From assembly GCA_036245805.1 (NCBI GenBank), contig BTRK01000001.1:31506758-31570757 (forward strand): DNA of 64,000 bases. The letters are read 5' to 3'. The position numbers were made by a program, and so were the translations under genes. Of the stretch, positions 12,016 through 23,334 are shown piece after piece. Each line of letters starts with the position of its first letter. The stretch's first letter is position 1. Source of the stretch: Pristionchus mayeri (taxonomy: Eukaryota > Nematoda > Chromadorea > Rhabditida > Neodiplogasteridae). The notes below the pieces were generated by a model. That model was given only the letters and a program-made list of their open reading frames with translations, ran no database searches and was not told where the DNA came from.

Positions 12016-13053
12016 GGGGCGCTCAGACCACAGTAGAGGAAGACAAAAGGGGCGCTCAGACCACCGTAGAGGAAGACAAAAGGGGCGCTCAGACCACCGT
12101 AGAGGAAGACAAAAGGGGCGCTCAGACCACCGTAGAGGAAGATAAAAGGGGCGTTCAGACCACAGTAGAGGAAGACAAAAGGGGCGCTCAGACCACCGTA
12201 GAGGAAGACAAAAGGGGCGCTCAGATCACCGTAGAGGAAGACCACTGAAGAGAAAACGGGCGCTCAGACCACTGTAGAGGAAGACAAAAGGGGCGCTCAG
12301 ACCACCGTAGAGGAAGACAAAAGGGGCGCTCAGATCACCGTAGAGGAAGACCACTGAAGAGAAAAGGGGCGCTCAGACCACTGTAGAGGAAGACCACAGA
12401 AGAGAAAAGGGGCGCTCAGACCACCGTAGAGGAAGACCACTGAAGAGAAAAGGGGCGCTCAGACCACCGTAGAGGAAGACCACTGAAGAGAAAAGGGGCG
12501 CTCAGACCACTGTAGAGGAAGACCACTGAAGAGAAAAGGGCGCTGAGACCACCGTAGAGGAAGACCACTGAAGAGAAAAGGGGCGCTCAGACCACCGTAG
12601 AGGAAGACAAAAGGGGCGCTCAGACCACCGTAGAGGAAGACCACTGAAGACAAAAGGGGCGCTCAGACCACCGTAGAGGAAGACCACTGAAGAGAAAAGG
12701 GGCGCTCAGACCACCGTAGAGGAAGACAAAAGGGGCGCTCAGACCACCGTAGAGGAAGACAAAAGGGGCGCTCAGACCACCGTAGAGGAAGATAAAAGGG
12801 GCGCTCAGACCACAGTAGAGGAAGACAAAAGGGGCGCTCAGACCACCGTAGAGGAAGACAAAAGGGGCGCTCAGACCACCGTAGAGGAAGACAAAAGGGG
12901 CGCTCAGACCACCGTAGAGGAAGATAAAAGGGGCGTTCAGACCACAGTAGAGGAAGACAAAAGGGGCGCTCAGACCACCGTAGAGGAAGACAAAAGGGGC
13001 GCTCAGATCACCGTAGAGGAAGACCACTGAAGAGAAAACGGGCGCTCAGACCA
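11490..13053 (+). repeat. 782-bp tandem duplication with hybrid junction monomer
   Basis: Landmark CCACTG 42-bp units at 11713 and 12495 are 782 bp apart, and both are followed by the same order through a complete 9S cassette. The monomer at 12257-12289 joins a CGGG-CCACTG head, normally found on a 43-bp unit, to a 33-bp GACAAAA tail. It sits where copy 1 ends and copy 2 begins, so it looks like the crossover product. Edges are approximate. Confidence 0.85.
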
Positions 13054-16000
13054 CTGTAGAGGAAGACCACAGAAGAGAAAAGGGGCGCTCAGACCACCGT
13101 AGAGGAAGACCACTGAAGAGAAAAGGGGCGCTCAGACCACCGTAGAGGAAGACAAAAGGGGCGCTCAGACCACCGTAGAGGAAGACAAAAGGGGCGCTCA
13201 GACCACCGTAGAGGAAGATAAAAGGGGCGTTCAGACCACAGTAGAGGAAGACAAAAGGGGCGCTCAGACCACCGTAGAGGAAGACAAAAGGGGCGCTCAG
13301 ATCACCGTAGAGGAAGACCACTGAAGAGAAAACGGGCGCTCAGACCACTGTAGAGGAAGACCACAGAAGAGAAAAGGGGCGCTCAGACCACCGTAGAGGA
13401 AGACCACTGAAGAGAAAAGGGGCGCTCAGACCACCGTAGAGGAAGACCACTGAAGAGAAAAGGGGCGCTCAGACCACTGTAGAGGAAGACCACTGAAGAT
13501 AAAAGGGGCGTTCAGACCACAGTAGAGGAAGACAAAAGGGGCGCTCAGACCACCGTAGAGGAAGACAAAAGGGGCGCTCAGATCACCGTAGAGGAAGACA
13601 AAAGGGGCGCTCAGATCACCGTAGAGGAAGACCACTGAAGAGAAAACGGGCGCTCAGACCACTGTAGAGGAAGACCACAGAAGAGAAAAGGGGCGCTCAG
13701 ACCACCGTAGAGGAAGACCACTGAAGAGAAAAGGGGCGCTCAGACCACCGTAGAGGAAGACAAAAGGGGCGCTCAGACCACCGTAGAGGAAGACAAAAGG
13801 GGCGCTCAGACCACCGTAGAGGAAGACCACTGAAGAGAAAAGGGGCTCCCAGACCACCGTAGAGGAAGACAAAAGGGGCGCTCAGACCACCGTAGAGGAA
13901 GACCACTGAAGAGAAAAGGGGCGCTCAGACCACCGTAGAGGAAGACAAAAGGGGCGCTCAGACCACCGTAGAGGAAGACAAAAGGGGCGCTCAGACCACC
14001 GTAGAGGAAGATAAAAGGGGCGATCAGACCACAGTAGAGGAAGACAAAAGGGGCGCTCAGACCACCGTAGAGGAAGACAAAAGGGGCGCTCAGACCACCG
14101 TAGAGGAAGACAAAAGGGGCGCTCAGACCACCGTAGAGGAAGATAAAAGGGGCGTTCAGACCACAGTAGAGGAAGACAAAAGGGGCGCTCAGACCACCGT
14201 AGAGGAAGACAAAAGGGGCGCTCAGACCACCGTGGAGGAAGACCACTGAAGAGAAAAGGGGCGCTCAGACCACCGTAGAGGAGGATAAAAGGGGCGCTCA
14301 GACCACAGTAGAGGAAGATAAAAGGGGCGCTCAGACCACAGTAGAGGAAGACAAAAGGGGCGCTCAGACCACCGTAGAGGAAGACAAAAGGGGCGCTCAG
14401 ATCACCGTAGAGGAAGACCACTGAAGAGAAAAGGGGCGCTCAGACCACTGTAGAGGAAGACCACAGAAGAGAAAAGGGGCGCTCAGACCACCGTAGAGGA
14501 AGACCACTGAAGAGAAAAGGGGCGCTCAGACCACTGTAGAGGAAGACCACTGAAGAGAAAAGGGGCGCTCAGACCACTGTAGAGGAAGACCACTGAAGAG
14601 AAAAGGGCGCTGAGACCACCGTAGAGGAAGACCACTGAAGAGAAAAGGGGCGCTCAGACCACCGTAGAGGAAGACCACTGAAGAGAAAAGGGGCGCTCAG
14701 ACCACCGTAGAGGAAGACAAAAGGGGCGCTCAGACCACCGTAGAGGAAGACAAAAGGGGCGCTCAGACCACCGTAGAGGAAGACCACTGAAGAGAAAAGG
14801 GGCGCTCAGACCACCGTAGAGGAGGATAAAAGGGGCGCTCAGACCACAGTAGAGGAAGATAAAAGGGGCGCTCAGACCACAGTAGAGGAAGACAAAAGGG
14901 GCGCTCAGACCACCGTAGAGGAAGACAAAAGGGGCGCTCAGATCACCGTAGAGGAAGACCACTGAAGAGAAAAGGGGCGCTCAGACCACTGTAGAGGAAG
15001 ACCACAGAAGAGAAAAGGGGCGCTCAGACCACCGTAGAGGAAGACCACTGAAGAGAAAAGGGGCGCTCAGACCACCGTAGAGGAAGACCACTGAAGAGAA
15101 AAGGGGCGCTCAGACCACTGTAGAGGAAGACCACTGAAGAGAAAAGGGCGCTGAGACCACCGTAGAGGAAGACCACTGAAGAGAAAAGGGGCGCTCAGAC
15201 CACCGTAGAGGAAGACAAAAGGGGCGCTCAGACCACCGTAGAGGAAGACCACTGAAGACAAAAGGGGCGCTCAGACCACCGTAGAGGAAGACCACTGAAG
15301 AGAAAAGGGGCGCTCAGACCACCGTAGAGGAAGACAAAAGGGGCGCTCAGACCACCGTAGAGGAAGACAAAAGGGGCGCTCAGACCACCGTAGAGGAAGA
15401 TAAAAGGGGCGCTCAGACCACAGTAGAGGAAGACAAAAGGGGCGCTCAGACCACCGTAGAGGAAGACAAAAGGGGCGCTCAGACCACCGTAGAGGAAGAC
15501 AAAAGGGGCGCTCAGACCACCGTAGAGGAAGATAAAAGGGGCGTTCAGACCACAGTAGAGGAAGACAAAAGGGGCGCTCAGACCACCGTAGAGGAAGACA
15601 AAAGGGGCGCTCAGATCACCGTAGAGGAAGACCACTGAAGAGAAAACGGGCGCTCAGACCACTGTAGAGGAAGACCACAGAAGAGAAAAGGGGCGCTCAG
15701 ACCACCGTAGAGGAAGACCACTGAAGAGAAAAGGGGCGCTCAGACCACCGTAGAGGAAGACCACTGAAGAGAAAAGGGGCGCTCAGACCACTGTAGAGGA
15801 AGACCACTGAAGATAAAAGGGGCGTTCAGACCACAGTAGAGGAAGACAAAAGGGGCGCTCAGACCACCGTAGAGGAAGACAAAAGGGGCGCTCAGATCAC
15901 CGTAGAGGAAGACAAAAGGGGCGCTCAGATCACCGTAGAGGAAGACCACTGAAGAGAAAACGGGCGCTCAGACCACTGTAGAGGAAGACCACAGAAGAGA

Positions 16001-18515
16001 AAAGGGGCGCTCAGACCACCGTAGAGGAAGACCACTGAAGAGAAAAGGGGCGCTCAGACCACCGTAGAGGAAGACAAAAGGGGCGCTCAGACCACCGTAG
16101 AGGAAGACCACTGAAGAGAAAAGGGGCTCCCAGACCACCGTAGAGGAAGACAAAAGGGGCGCTCAGACCACCGTAGAGGAAGACCACTGAAGAGAAAAGG
16201 GGCGCTCAGACCACCGTAGAGGAAGACAAAAGGGGCGCTCAGACCACCGTAGAGGAAGACAAAAGGGGCGCTCAGACCACCGTAGAGGAAGATAAAAGGG
16301 GCGCTCAGACCACAGTAGAGGAAGACAAAAGGGGCGCTCAGACCACCGTAGAGGAAGACAAAAGGGGCGCTCAGACCACCGTAGAGGAAGACAAAAGGGG
16401 CGCTCAGACCACCGTAGAGGAAGATAAAAGGGGCGTTCAGACCACAGTAGAGGAAGACAAAAGGGGCGCTCAGACCACCGTAGAGGAAGACAAAAGGGGC
16501 GCTCAGACCACCGTAGAGGAGGATAAAAGGGGCGCTCAGACCACAGTAGAGGAAGATAAAAGGGGCGCTCAGACCACAGTAGAGGAAGACAAAAGGGGCG
16601 CTCAGACCACCGTAGAGGAAGACAAAAGGGGCGCTCAGATCACCGTAGAGGAAGACCACTGAAGAGAAAAGGGGCGCTCAGACCACTGTAGAGGAAGACC
16701 ACAGAAGAGAAAAGGGGCGCTCAGACCACCGTAGAGGAAGACCACTGAAGAGAAAAGGGGCGCTCAGACCACTGTAGAGGAAGATCACTGAAGAGAAAAG
16801 GGGCGCTCAGACCACTGTAGAGGAAGACCACTGAAGAGAAAAGGGCGCTGAGACCACCGTAGAGGAAGACCACTGAAGAGAAAAGGGGCGCTCAGACCAC
16901 CGTAGAGGAAGACAAAAGGGGCGCTCAGACCACCGTAGAGGAAGACCACTGAAGACAAAAGGGGCGCTCAAACCACCGTAGAGGAAGACCACTGAAGAGA
17001 AAAGGGGCGCTCAGACCACCGTAGAGGAAGACAAAAGGGGCGCTCAGACCACCGTAGAGGAAGACAAAAGGGGCGCTCAGACCACCGTAGAGGAAGATAA
17101 AAGGGGCGCTCAGACCACAGTAGAGGAAGACAAAAGGGGCGCTCAGACCACCGTAGAGGAAGACAAAAGGGGCGCTCAGACCACCGTAGAGGAAGACAAA
17201 AGGGGCGCTCAGACCACCGTAGAGGAAGATAAAAGGGGCGTTCAGACCACAGTAGAGGAAGACAAAAGGGGCGCTCAGACCACCGTAGAGGAAGACAAAA
17301 GGGGCGCTCAGATCACCGTAGAGGAAGACCACTGAAGAGAAAACGGGCGCTCTGACCACTGTAGAGGAAGACCACAGAAGAGAAAAGGGGCGCTCAGACC
17401 ACCGTAGAGGAAGACCACTGAAGAGAAAAGGGGCGCTCAGACCACCGTAGAGGAAGACCACTGAAGAGCAAAGGGGCGCTCAGACCACTGTAGAGGAAGA
17501 CCACTGAAGATAAAAGGGGCGTTCAGACCACAGTAGAGGAAGACAAAAGGGGCGCTCAGACCACCGTAGAGGAAGACAAAAGGGGCGCTCAGATCACCGT
17601 AGAGGAAGACAAAAGGGGCGCTCAGATCACCGTAGAGGAAGACCACTGTAGAGGAAGACCACAGAAGAGAAAAGGGGCGCTCAGACCACCGTAGAGGAAG
17701 ACCACTGAAGAGAAAAGGGGCGCTCAGACCACCGTAGAGGAAGACCACTGAAGAGAAAAGGGGCGCTCAGACCACTGTAGAGGAAGACCACTGAAGAGAA
17801 AAGGGCGCTCATACCACCGTAGAGGAAGACCACTGAAGAGAAAAGGGGCGCTCAGACCACCGTAGAGGAAGACCACTGAAGAGAAAAGGGGCGCTCAGAC
17901 CACCGTAGAGGAAGACAAAAGGGGCGCTCAGACCACCGTAGAGGAAGACAAAAGGGGCGATCAGACCACCGTAGAGGAAGATAAAAGGGGCGCTCAGACC
18001 ACAGTAGAGGAAGACAAAAGGGGCGCTCAGACCACCGTAGAGGAAGACCACTGAAGAGAAAAGGGGCGCTCAGACCACCGTAGAGGAAGACCACTGAAGA
18101 GAAAAGGGGCGCTCAGACCATTGTAGAGGAAGACCACTGAAGATAAAAGGGGCGTTCAGACCACAGTAGAGGAAGACAAAAGGGGCGCTCAGACCACCGT
18201 AGAGGAAGACAAAAGGGGCGCTCAGATCACCGTAGAGGAAGACCACTGAAGAGAAAACGGGCGCTCAGACCACTGTAGAGGAAGACCACAGAAGAGAAAA
18301 GGGGCGCTCAGACCACCGTAGAGGAAGACCACTGAAGAGAAAAGGGGCGCTCAGACCACCGTAGAGGAAGACCACTGAAGAGAAAAGGGGCGCTCAGACC
18401 ACTGTAGAGGAAGACCACAGAAGAGAAAAGGGGCGCTCAGACCACCGTAGAGGAAGACCACTGAAGAGAAAAGGGGCGCTCAGACCACCGTAGAGGAAGA
18501 CCACTGAAGAGAAAA
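13054..18515 (+). repeat. Mixed higher-order segment
   Basis: Recurrent cassettes are present without a single clean period. 9S cassettes lie near 13921, 15312, 16335 and 17007, and GGCTCCC units near 13847 and 16126. 42-bp CTGAG units lie near 14606, 15144 and 16840, and the first CTCAT unit is near 17803. The first copy of the GCGATC cassette (about 17809-18094), which dominates later in the window, is here, along with one isolated GCGATC near 14030. A 59-bp monomer occurs at 17615. There is no non-repeat sequence. Confidence 0.85.
17615..17673 (+). repeat. 59-bp monomer with three 16-bp modules
   Basis: The distance between successive GGGG heads here is 59 bp, or 43 + 16. It reads as the 9-bp head, then AGATCACCGTAGAGGA, AGACCACTGTAGAGGA and AGACCACAGAAGAGAA, then AA. 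The simplest origin is an exchange between adjacent 43-bp units through GACCACTG, which occurs in both module types. It shows the 16-bp module acting as a unit of gain and loss. Confidence 0.92.
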
Positions 18516-19621
18516 GGGGCGCTCAGACCACTGTAGAGGAAGACCACTGAAGAGAAAAGGGCGCTGAGACCACCGTAGAGGAAGACCACTGAAGAGAAAA
18601 GGGGCGCTCAGACCACCGTAGAGGAAGACAAAAGGGGCGCTCAGACCACCGTAGAGGAAGACAAAAGGGGCGCTCAGACCACCGTAGAGGAAGACAAAAG
18701 GGGCGCTCAGACCACCGTAGAGGAAGACCACTGAAGAGAAAAGGGGCTCCCAGACCACCGTAGAGGAAGACAAAAGGGGCGCTCAGACCACCGTAGAGGA
18801 AGACCACTGAAGAGAAAAGGGGCGCTCAGACCACCGTAGAGGAAGACAAAAGGGGCGCTCAGACCACCGTAGAGGAAGACAAAAGGGGCGCTCAGACCAC
18901 CGTAGAGGAAGATAAAAGGGGTGCTCAGACCACAGTAGAGGAAGACAAAAGGGGCGCTCAGACCACCGTAGAGGAAGACAAAAGGGGCGCTCAGACCACC
19001 GTAGAGGAAGACAAAAGGGGCGCTCAGATCACCGTAGAGGAAGACCACTGAAGAGAAAACGGGCGCTCAGACCACTGTAGAGGAAGACCACAGAAGAGAA
19101 AAGGGGCGTTCAGACCACAGTAGAGGAAGACAAAAGGGGCGCTCAGACCACCGTAGAGGAAGACAAAAGGGGCGCTCAGATCACCGTAGAGGAAGACCAC
19201 TGAAGAGAAAACGGGCGCTCAGACCACTGTAGAGGAAGACCACTGAAGATAAAAGGGGCGTTCAGACCACAGTAGAGGAAGACAAAAGGGGCGCTCAGAC
19301 CACCGTAGAGGAAGACAAAAGGGGCGCTCAGATCACCGTAGAGGAAGACCACTGAAGAGAAAACGGGCGCTCAGACCACTGTAGAGGAAGACCACAGAAG
19401 AGAAAAGGGGCGCTCAGACCACCGTAGAGGAAGACCTCTGAAGAGAAAAGGGGCGCTCAGACCACCGTAGAGGAAGACCACTGAAGAGAAAAGGGGCGCT
19501 CAGACCACTGTAGAGGAAGACCACAGAAGAGAAAAGGGGCGCTCAGACCACCGTAGAGGAAGACCACTGAAGAGAAAAGGGGCGCTCAGACCACCGTAGA
19601 GGAAGACCACTGAAGAGAAAA
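18516..19621 (+). repeat. 1106-bp variant of the 24-monomer higher-order unit
   Basis: This unit runs from one CCACTG 42-bp landmark (18516) to the next (19622). It follows the order of the 901-bp unit, with extra plain 33-bp units after the CTGAG unit and additional GCGTTC/AGATCACC series. A private GTGCTC head near 18920 and a CCTCTGAAG change near 19434 are seen only here. Confidence 0.82.
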
Positions 19622-22600
19622 GGGGCGCTCAGACCACTGTAGAGGAAGACCACTGAAGAGAAAAGGGCGCTGAGACCACCGTAGAGGAAGACCACTGAAG
19701 AGAAAAGGGGCGCTCAGACCACCGTAGAGGAAGACAAAAGGGGCGCTCAGACCACCGTAGAGGAAGACAAAAGGGGCGCTCAGACCACCGTAGAGGAAGA
19801 CAAAAGGGGCGCTCAGACCACCGTAGAGGAAGACCACTGAAGAGAAAAGGGGCTCCCAGACCACCGTAGAGGAAGACAAAAGGGGCGCTCAGACCACCGT
19901 AGAGGAAGACCACTGAAGAGAAAAGGGGCGCTCAGACCACCGTAGAGGAAGACAAAAGGGGCGCTCAGACCACCGTAGAGGAAGACAAAAGGGGCGCTCA
20001 GACCACCGTAGAGGAAGATAAAAGGGGCGCTCAGACCACAGTAGAGGAAGACAAAAGGGGCGCTCAGAGCACCGTAGAGGAAGACAAAAGGGGCGCTCAG
20101 ACCACCGTAGAGGAAGACAAAAGGGGCGCTCAGACCACCGTAGAGGAAGATAAAAGGGGCGTTCAGACCACAGTAGAGGAAGACAAAAGGGGCGCTCAGA
20201 CCACCGTAGAGGAAGACAAAAGGGGCGCTCAGATCACCGTAGAGGAAGACCACTGAAGAGAAAACGGGCGCTCAGACCACTGTAGAGGAAGACCACAGAA
20301 GAGAAAAGGGGCGCTCAGACCACCGTAGAGGAAGACCACTGAAGAGAAAAGGGGCGCTCAGACCACCGTAGAGGAAGACCACTGAAGAGAAAAGGGGCGC
20401 TCAGACCAATGTAGAGGAAGACCACTGAAGATAAAAGGGGCGTTCAGACCACAGTAGAGGAAGACAAAAGGGGCGCTCAGACCACCGTAGAGGAAGACCA
20501 CTGAAGAGAAAAGGGGCGCTCAGACCACCGTAGAGGAAGACCACTGAAGAGAAAAGGGGCGCTCAGACCACTGTAGAGGAATACCACTGAAGAGAAAAGG
20601 GCGCTGAGACCACCGTAGAGGAAGACCACTGAAGAGAAAAGGGGCGCTCAGACCACCGTAGAGGAAGACAAAAGGGGCGCTCAGACCACCGTAGAGGAAG
20701 ACAAAAGGGGCGCTCAGACCACCGTAGAGGAAGACCACTGAAGAGAAAAGGGGCTCCCAGACCACCGTAGAGGAAGACAAAAGGGGCGCTCAGACCACCG
20801 TAGAGGAAGACCACTGAAGAGAAAAGGGGCGCTCAGACCACCGTAGAGGAAGACAAAAGGGGCGCTCAGACCACCGTAGAGGAAGACAAAAGGGGCGCTC
20901 AGACCACCGTAGAGGAAGATAAAAGGTGCGCTCAGACCACAGTAGAGGAAGACAAAAGGGGCGCTCAGACCACCGTAGAGGAAGACAAAAGGGGCGCTCA
21001 GACCACCGTAGAGGAAGACAAAAGGGGCGCTCAGACCACCGTAGAGGAAGATAAAAGGGGCGTTCAGACCACAGTAGAGGAAGACAAAAGGGGCGCTCAG
21101 ACCACCGTAGAGGAAGACAAAAGGGGCGCTCAGATCACCGTAGAGGAAGACCACTGAAGAGAAAACGGGCGCTCAGACCACTGTAGAGGAAGACCACAGA
21201 AGAGAAAAGGGGCGCTCAGACCACCGTAGAGGAAGACCACTGAAGAGAAAAGGGGCGCTCAGACCACCGTAGAGGAAGACCACTGAAGAGAAAAGGGGCG
21301 CTCAGACCAATGTAGAGGAAGACCACTGAAGATAAAAGGGGCGTTCAGACCACAGTAGAGGAAGACAAAAGGGGCGCTCAGACCACCGTAGAGGAAGACC
21401 ACTGAAGAGAAAAGGGGCGCTCAGACCACCGTAGAGGAAGACCACTGAAGAGAAAAGGGGCGCTCAGACCACTGTAGAGGAATACCACTGAAGAGAAAAG
21501 GGCGCTGAGACCACCGTAGAGGAAGACCACTGAAGAGAAAAGGGGCGCTCAGACCACCGTAGAGGAAGACAAAAGGGGCGCTCAGACCACCGTAGAGGAA
21601 GACAAAAGGGGCGCTCAGACCACCGTAGAGGAAGACCACTGAAGAGAAAAGGGGCTCCCAGACCACCGTAGAGGAAGACAAAAGGGGCGCTCAGACCACC
21701 GTAGAGGAAGACCACTGAAGAGAAAAGGGGCGCTCAGACCACCGTAGAGGAAGACAAAAGGGGCGCTCAGACCACCGTAGAGGAAGACAAAAGGAGCGCT
21801 CAGACCACCGTAGAGGAAGATAAAAGGGGCGCTCAGACCACAGTAGAGGAAGACAAAAGGGGCGCTCAGACCACCGTAGAGGAAGACAAAAGGGGCGCTC
21901 AGACCACCGTAGAGGAAGACAAAAGGGGCGCTCAGACCACCGTAGAGGAAGATAAAAGGGGCGTTCAGACCACAGTAGAGGAAGACAAAAGGGGCGCTCA
22001 GACCACCGTAGAGGAAGACAAAAGGGGCGCTCAGATCACCGTAGAGGAAGACCACTGAAGAGAAAACGGGCGCTCAGACCACTGTAGAGGAAGACCACAG
22101 AAGAGAAAAGGGGCGCTCAGACCACCGTAGAGGAAGACCACTGAAGAGAAAAGGGGCGCTCAGACCACCGTAGAGGAAGACCACTGAAGAGAAAAGGGGC
22201 GCTCAGACCAATGTAGAGGAAGACCACTGAAGATAAAAGGGGCGTTCAGACCACAGTAGAGGAAGACAAAAGGGGCGCTCAGACCACCGTAGAGGAAGAC
22301 CACTGAAGAGAAAAGGGGCGCTCAGACCACCGTAGAGGAAGACCACTGAAGAGAAAAGGGGCGCTCAGACCACTGTAGAGGAATACCACTGAAGAGAAAA
22401 GGGCGCTGAGACCACCGTAGAGGAAGACCACTGAAGAGAAAAGGGGCGCTCAGACCACCGTAGAGGAAGACAAAAGGGGCGCTCAGACCACCGTAGAGGA
22501 AGACAAAAGGGGCGCTCAGACCACCGTAGAGGAAGACCACTGAAGAGAAAAGGGGCTCCCAGACCACCGTAGAGGAAGACAAAAGGGGCGCTCAGACCAC

Positions 22601-23334
22601 CGTAGAGGAAGACAAAAGGGGCGCTCAGACCACCGTAGAGGAAGACAAAAGGAGCGCTCAGACCACCGTAGAGGAAGATAAAAGGGGCGCTCAGACCACA
22701 GTAGAGGAAGACAAAAGGGGCGCTCAGACCACCGTAGAGGAAGACAAAAGGGGCGCTCAGACCACCGTAGAGGAAGACAAAAGGGGCGCTCAGACCACCG
22801 TAGAGGAAGATAAAAGGGGCGTTCAGACCACAGTAGAGGAAGACAAAAGGGGCGCTCAGACCACCGTAGAGGAAGACAAAAGGGGCGCTCAGATCACCGT
22901 AGAGGAAGACCACTGAAGAGAAAACGGGCGCTCAGACCACTGTAGAGGAAGACCACAGAAGAGAAAAGGGGCGCTCAGACCACCGTAGAGGAAGACCACT
23001 GAAGAGAAAAGGGGCGCTCAGACCACCGTAGAGGAAGACCACTGAAGAGAAAAGGGGCGCTCAGACCAATGTAGAGGAAGACCGCTGAAGATAAAAGGGG
23101 CGTTCAGACCACAGTAGAGGAAGACAAAAGGGGCGCTCAGACCACCGTAGAGGAAGACAAAAGGGGCGCTCAGATCACCGTAGAGGAAGACCACTGAAGA
23201 GAAAACGGGCGCTCAGACCACTGTAGAGGAAGACCACAGAAGAGAAAAGGGGCGCTCAGACCACCGTAGAGGAAGACCACTGAAGAGAAAAGGGGCGCTC
23301 AGACCACCGTAGAGGAAGACCACTGAAGAGAAAA
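19622..23334 (+). repeat. Four tandem higher-order units of 934, 901, 901 and 977 bp
   Basis: Landmark CCACTG 42-bp units start at 19622, 20556, 21457 and 22358, with the next at 23335. The 901-bp unit has 24 monomers: 13 of 33 bp, 10 of 43 bp and one of 42 bp (429 + 430 + 42 = 901). The 934 form has one extra 33-bp unit. The 977 form lacks one 43-bp unit and gains one 33-bp and three 43-bp units elsewhere. A private GAATACC change occurs at 20580, 21481 and 22382. A GGAGCG change is shared only by the last two copies (21793 and 22651). Confidence 0.92.
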
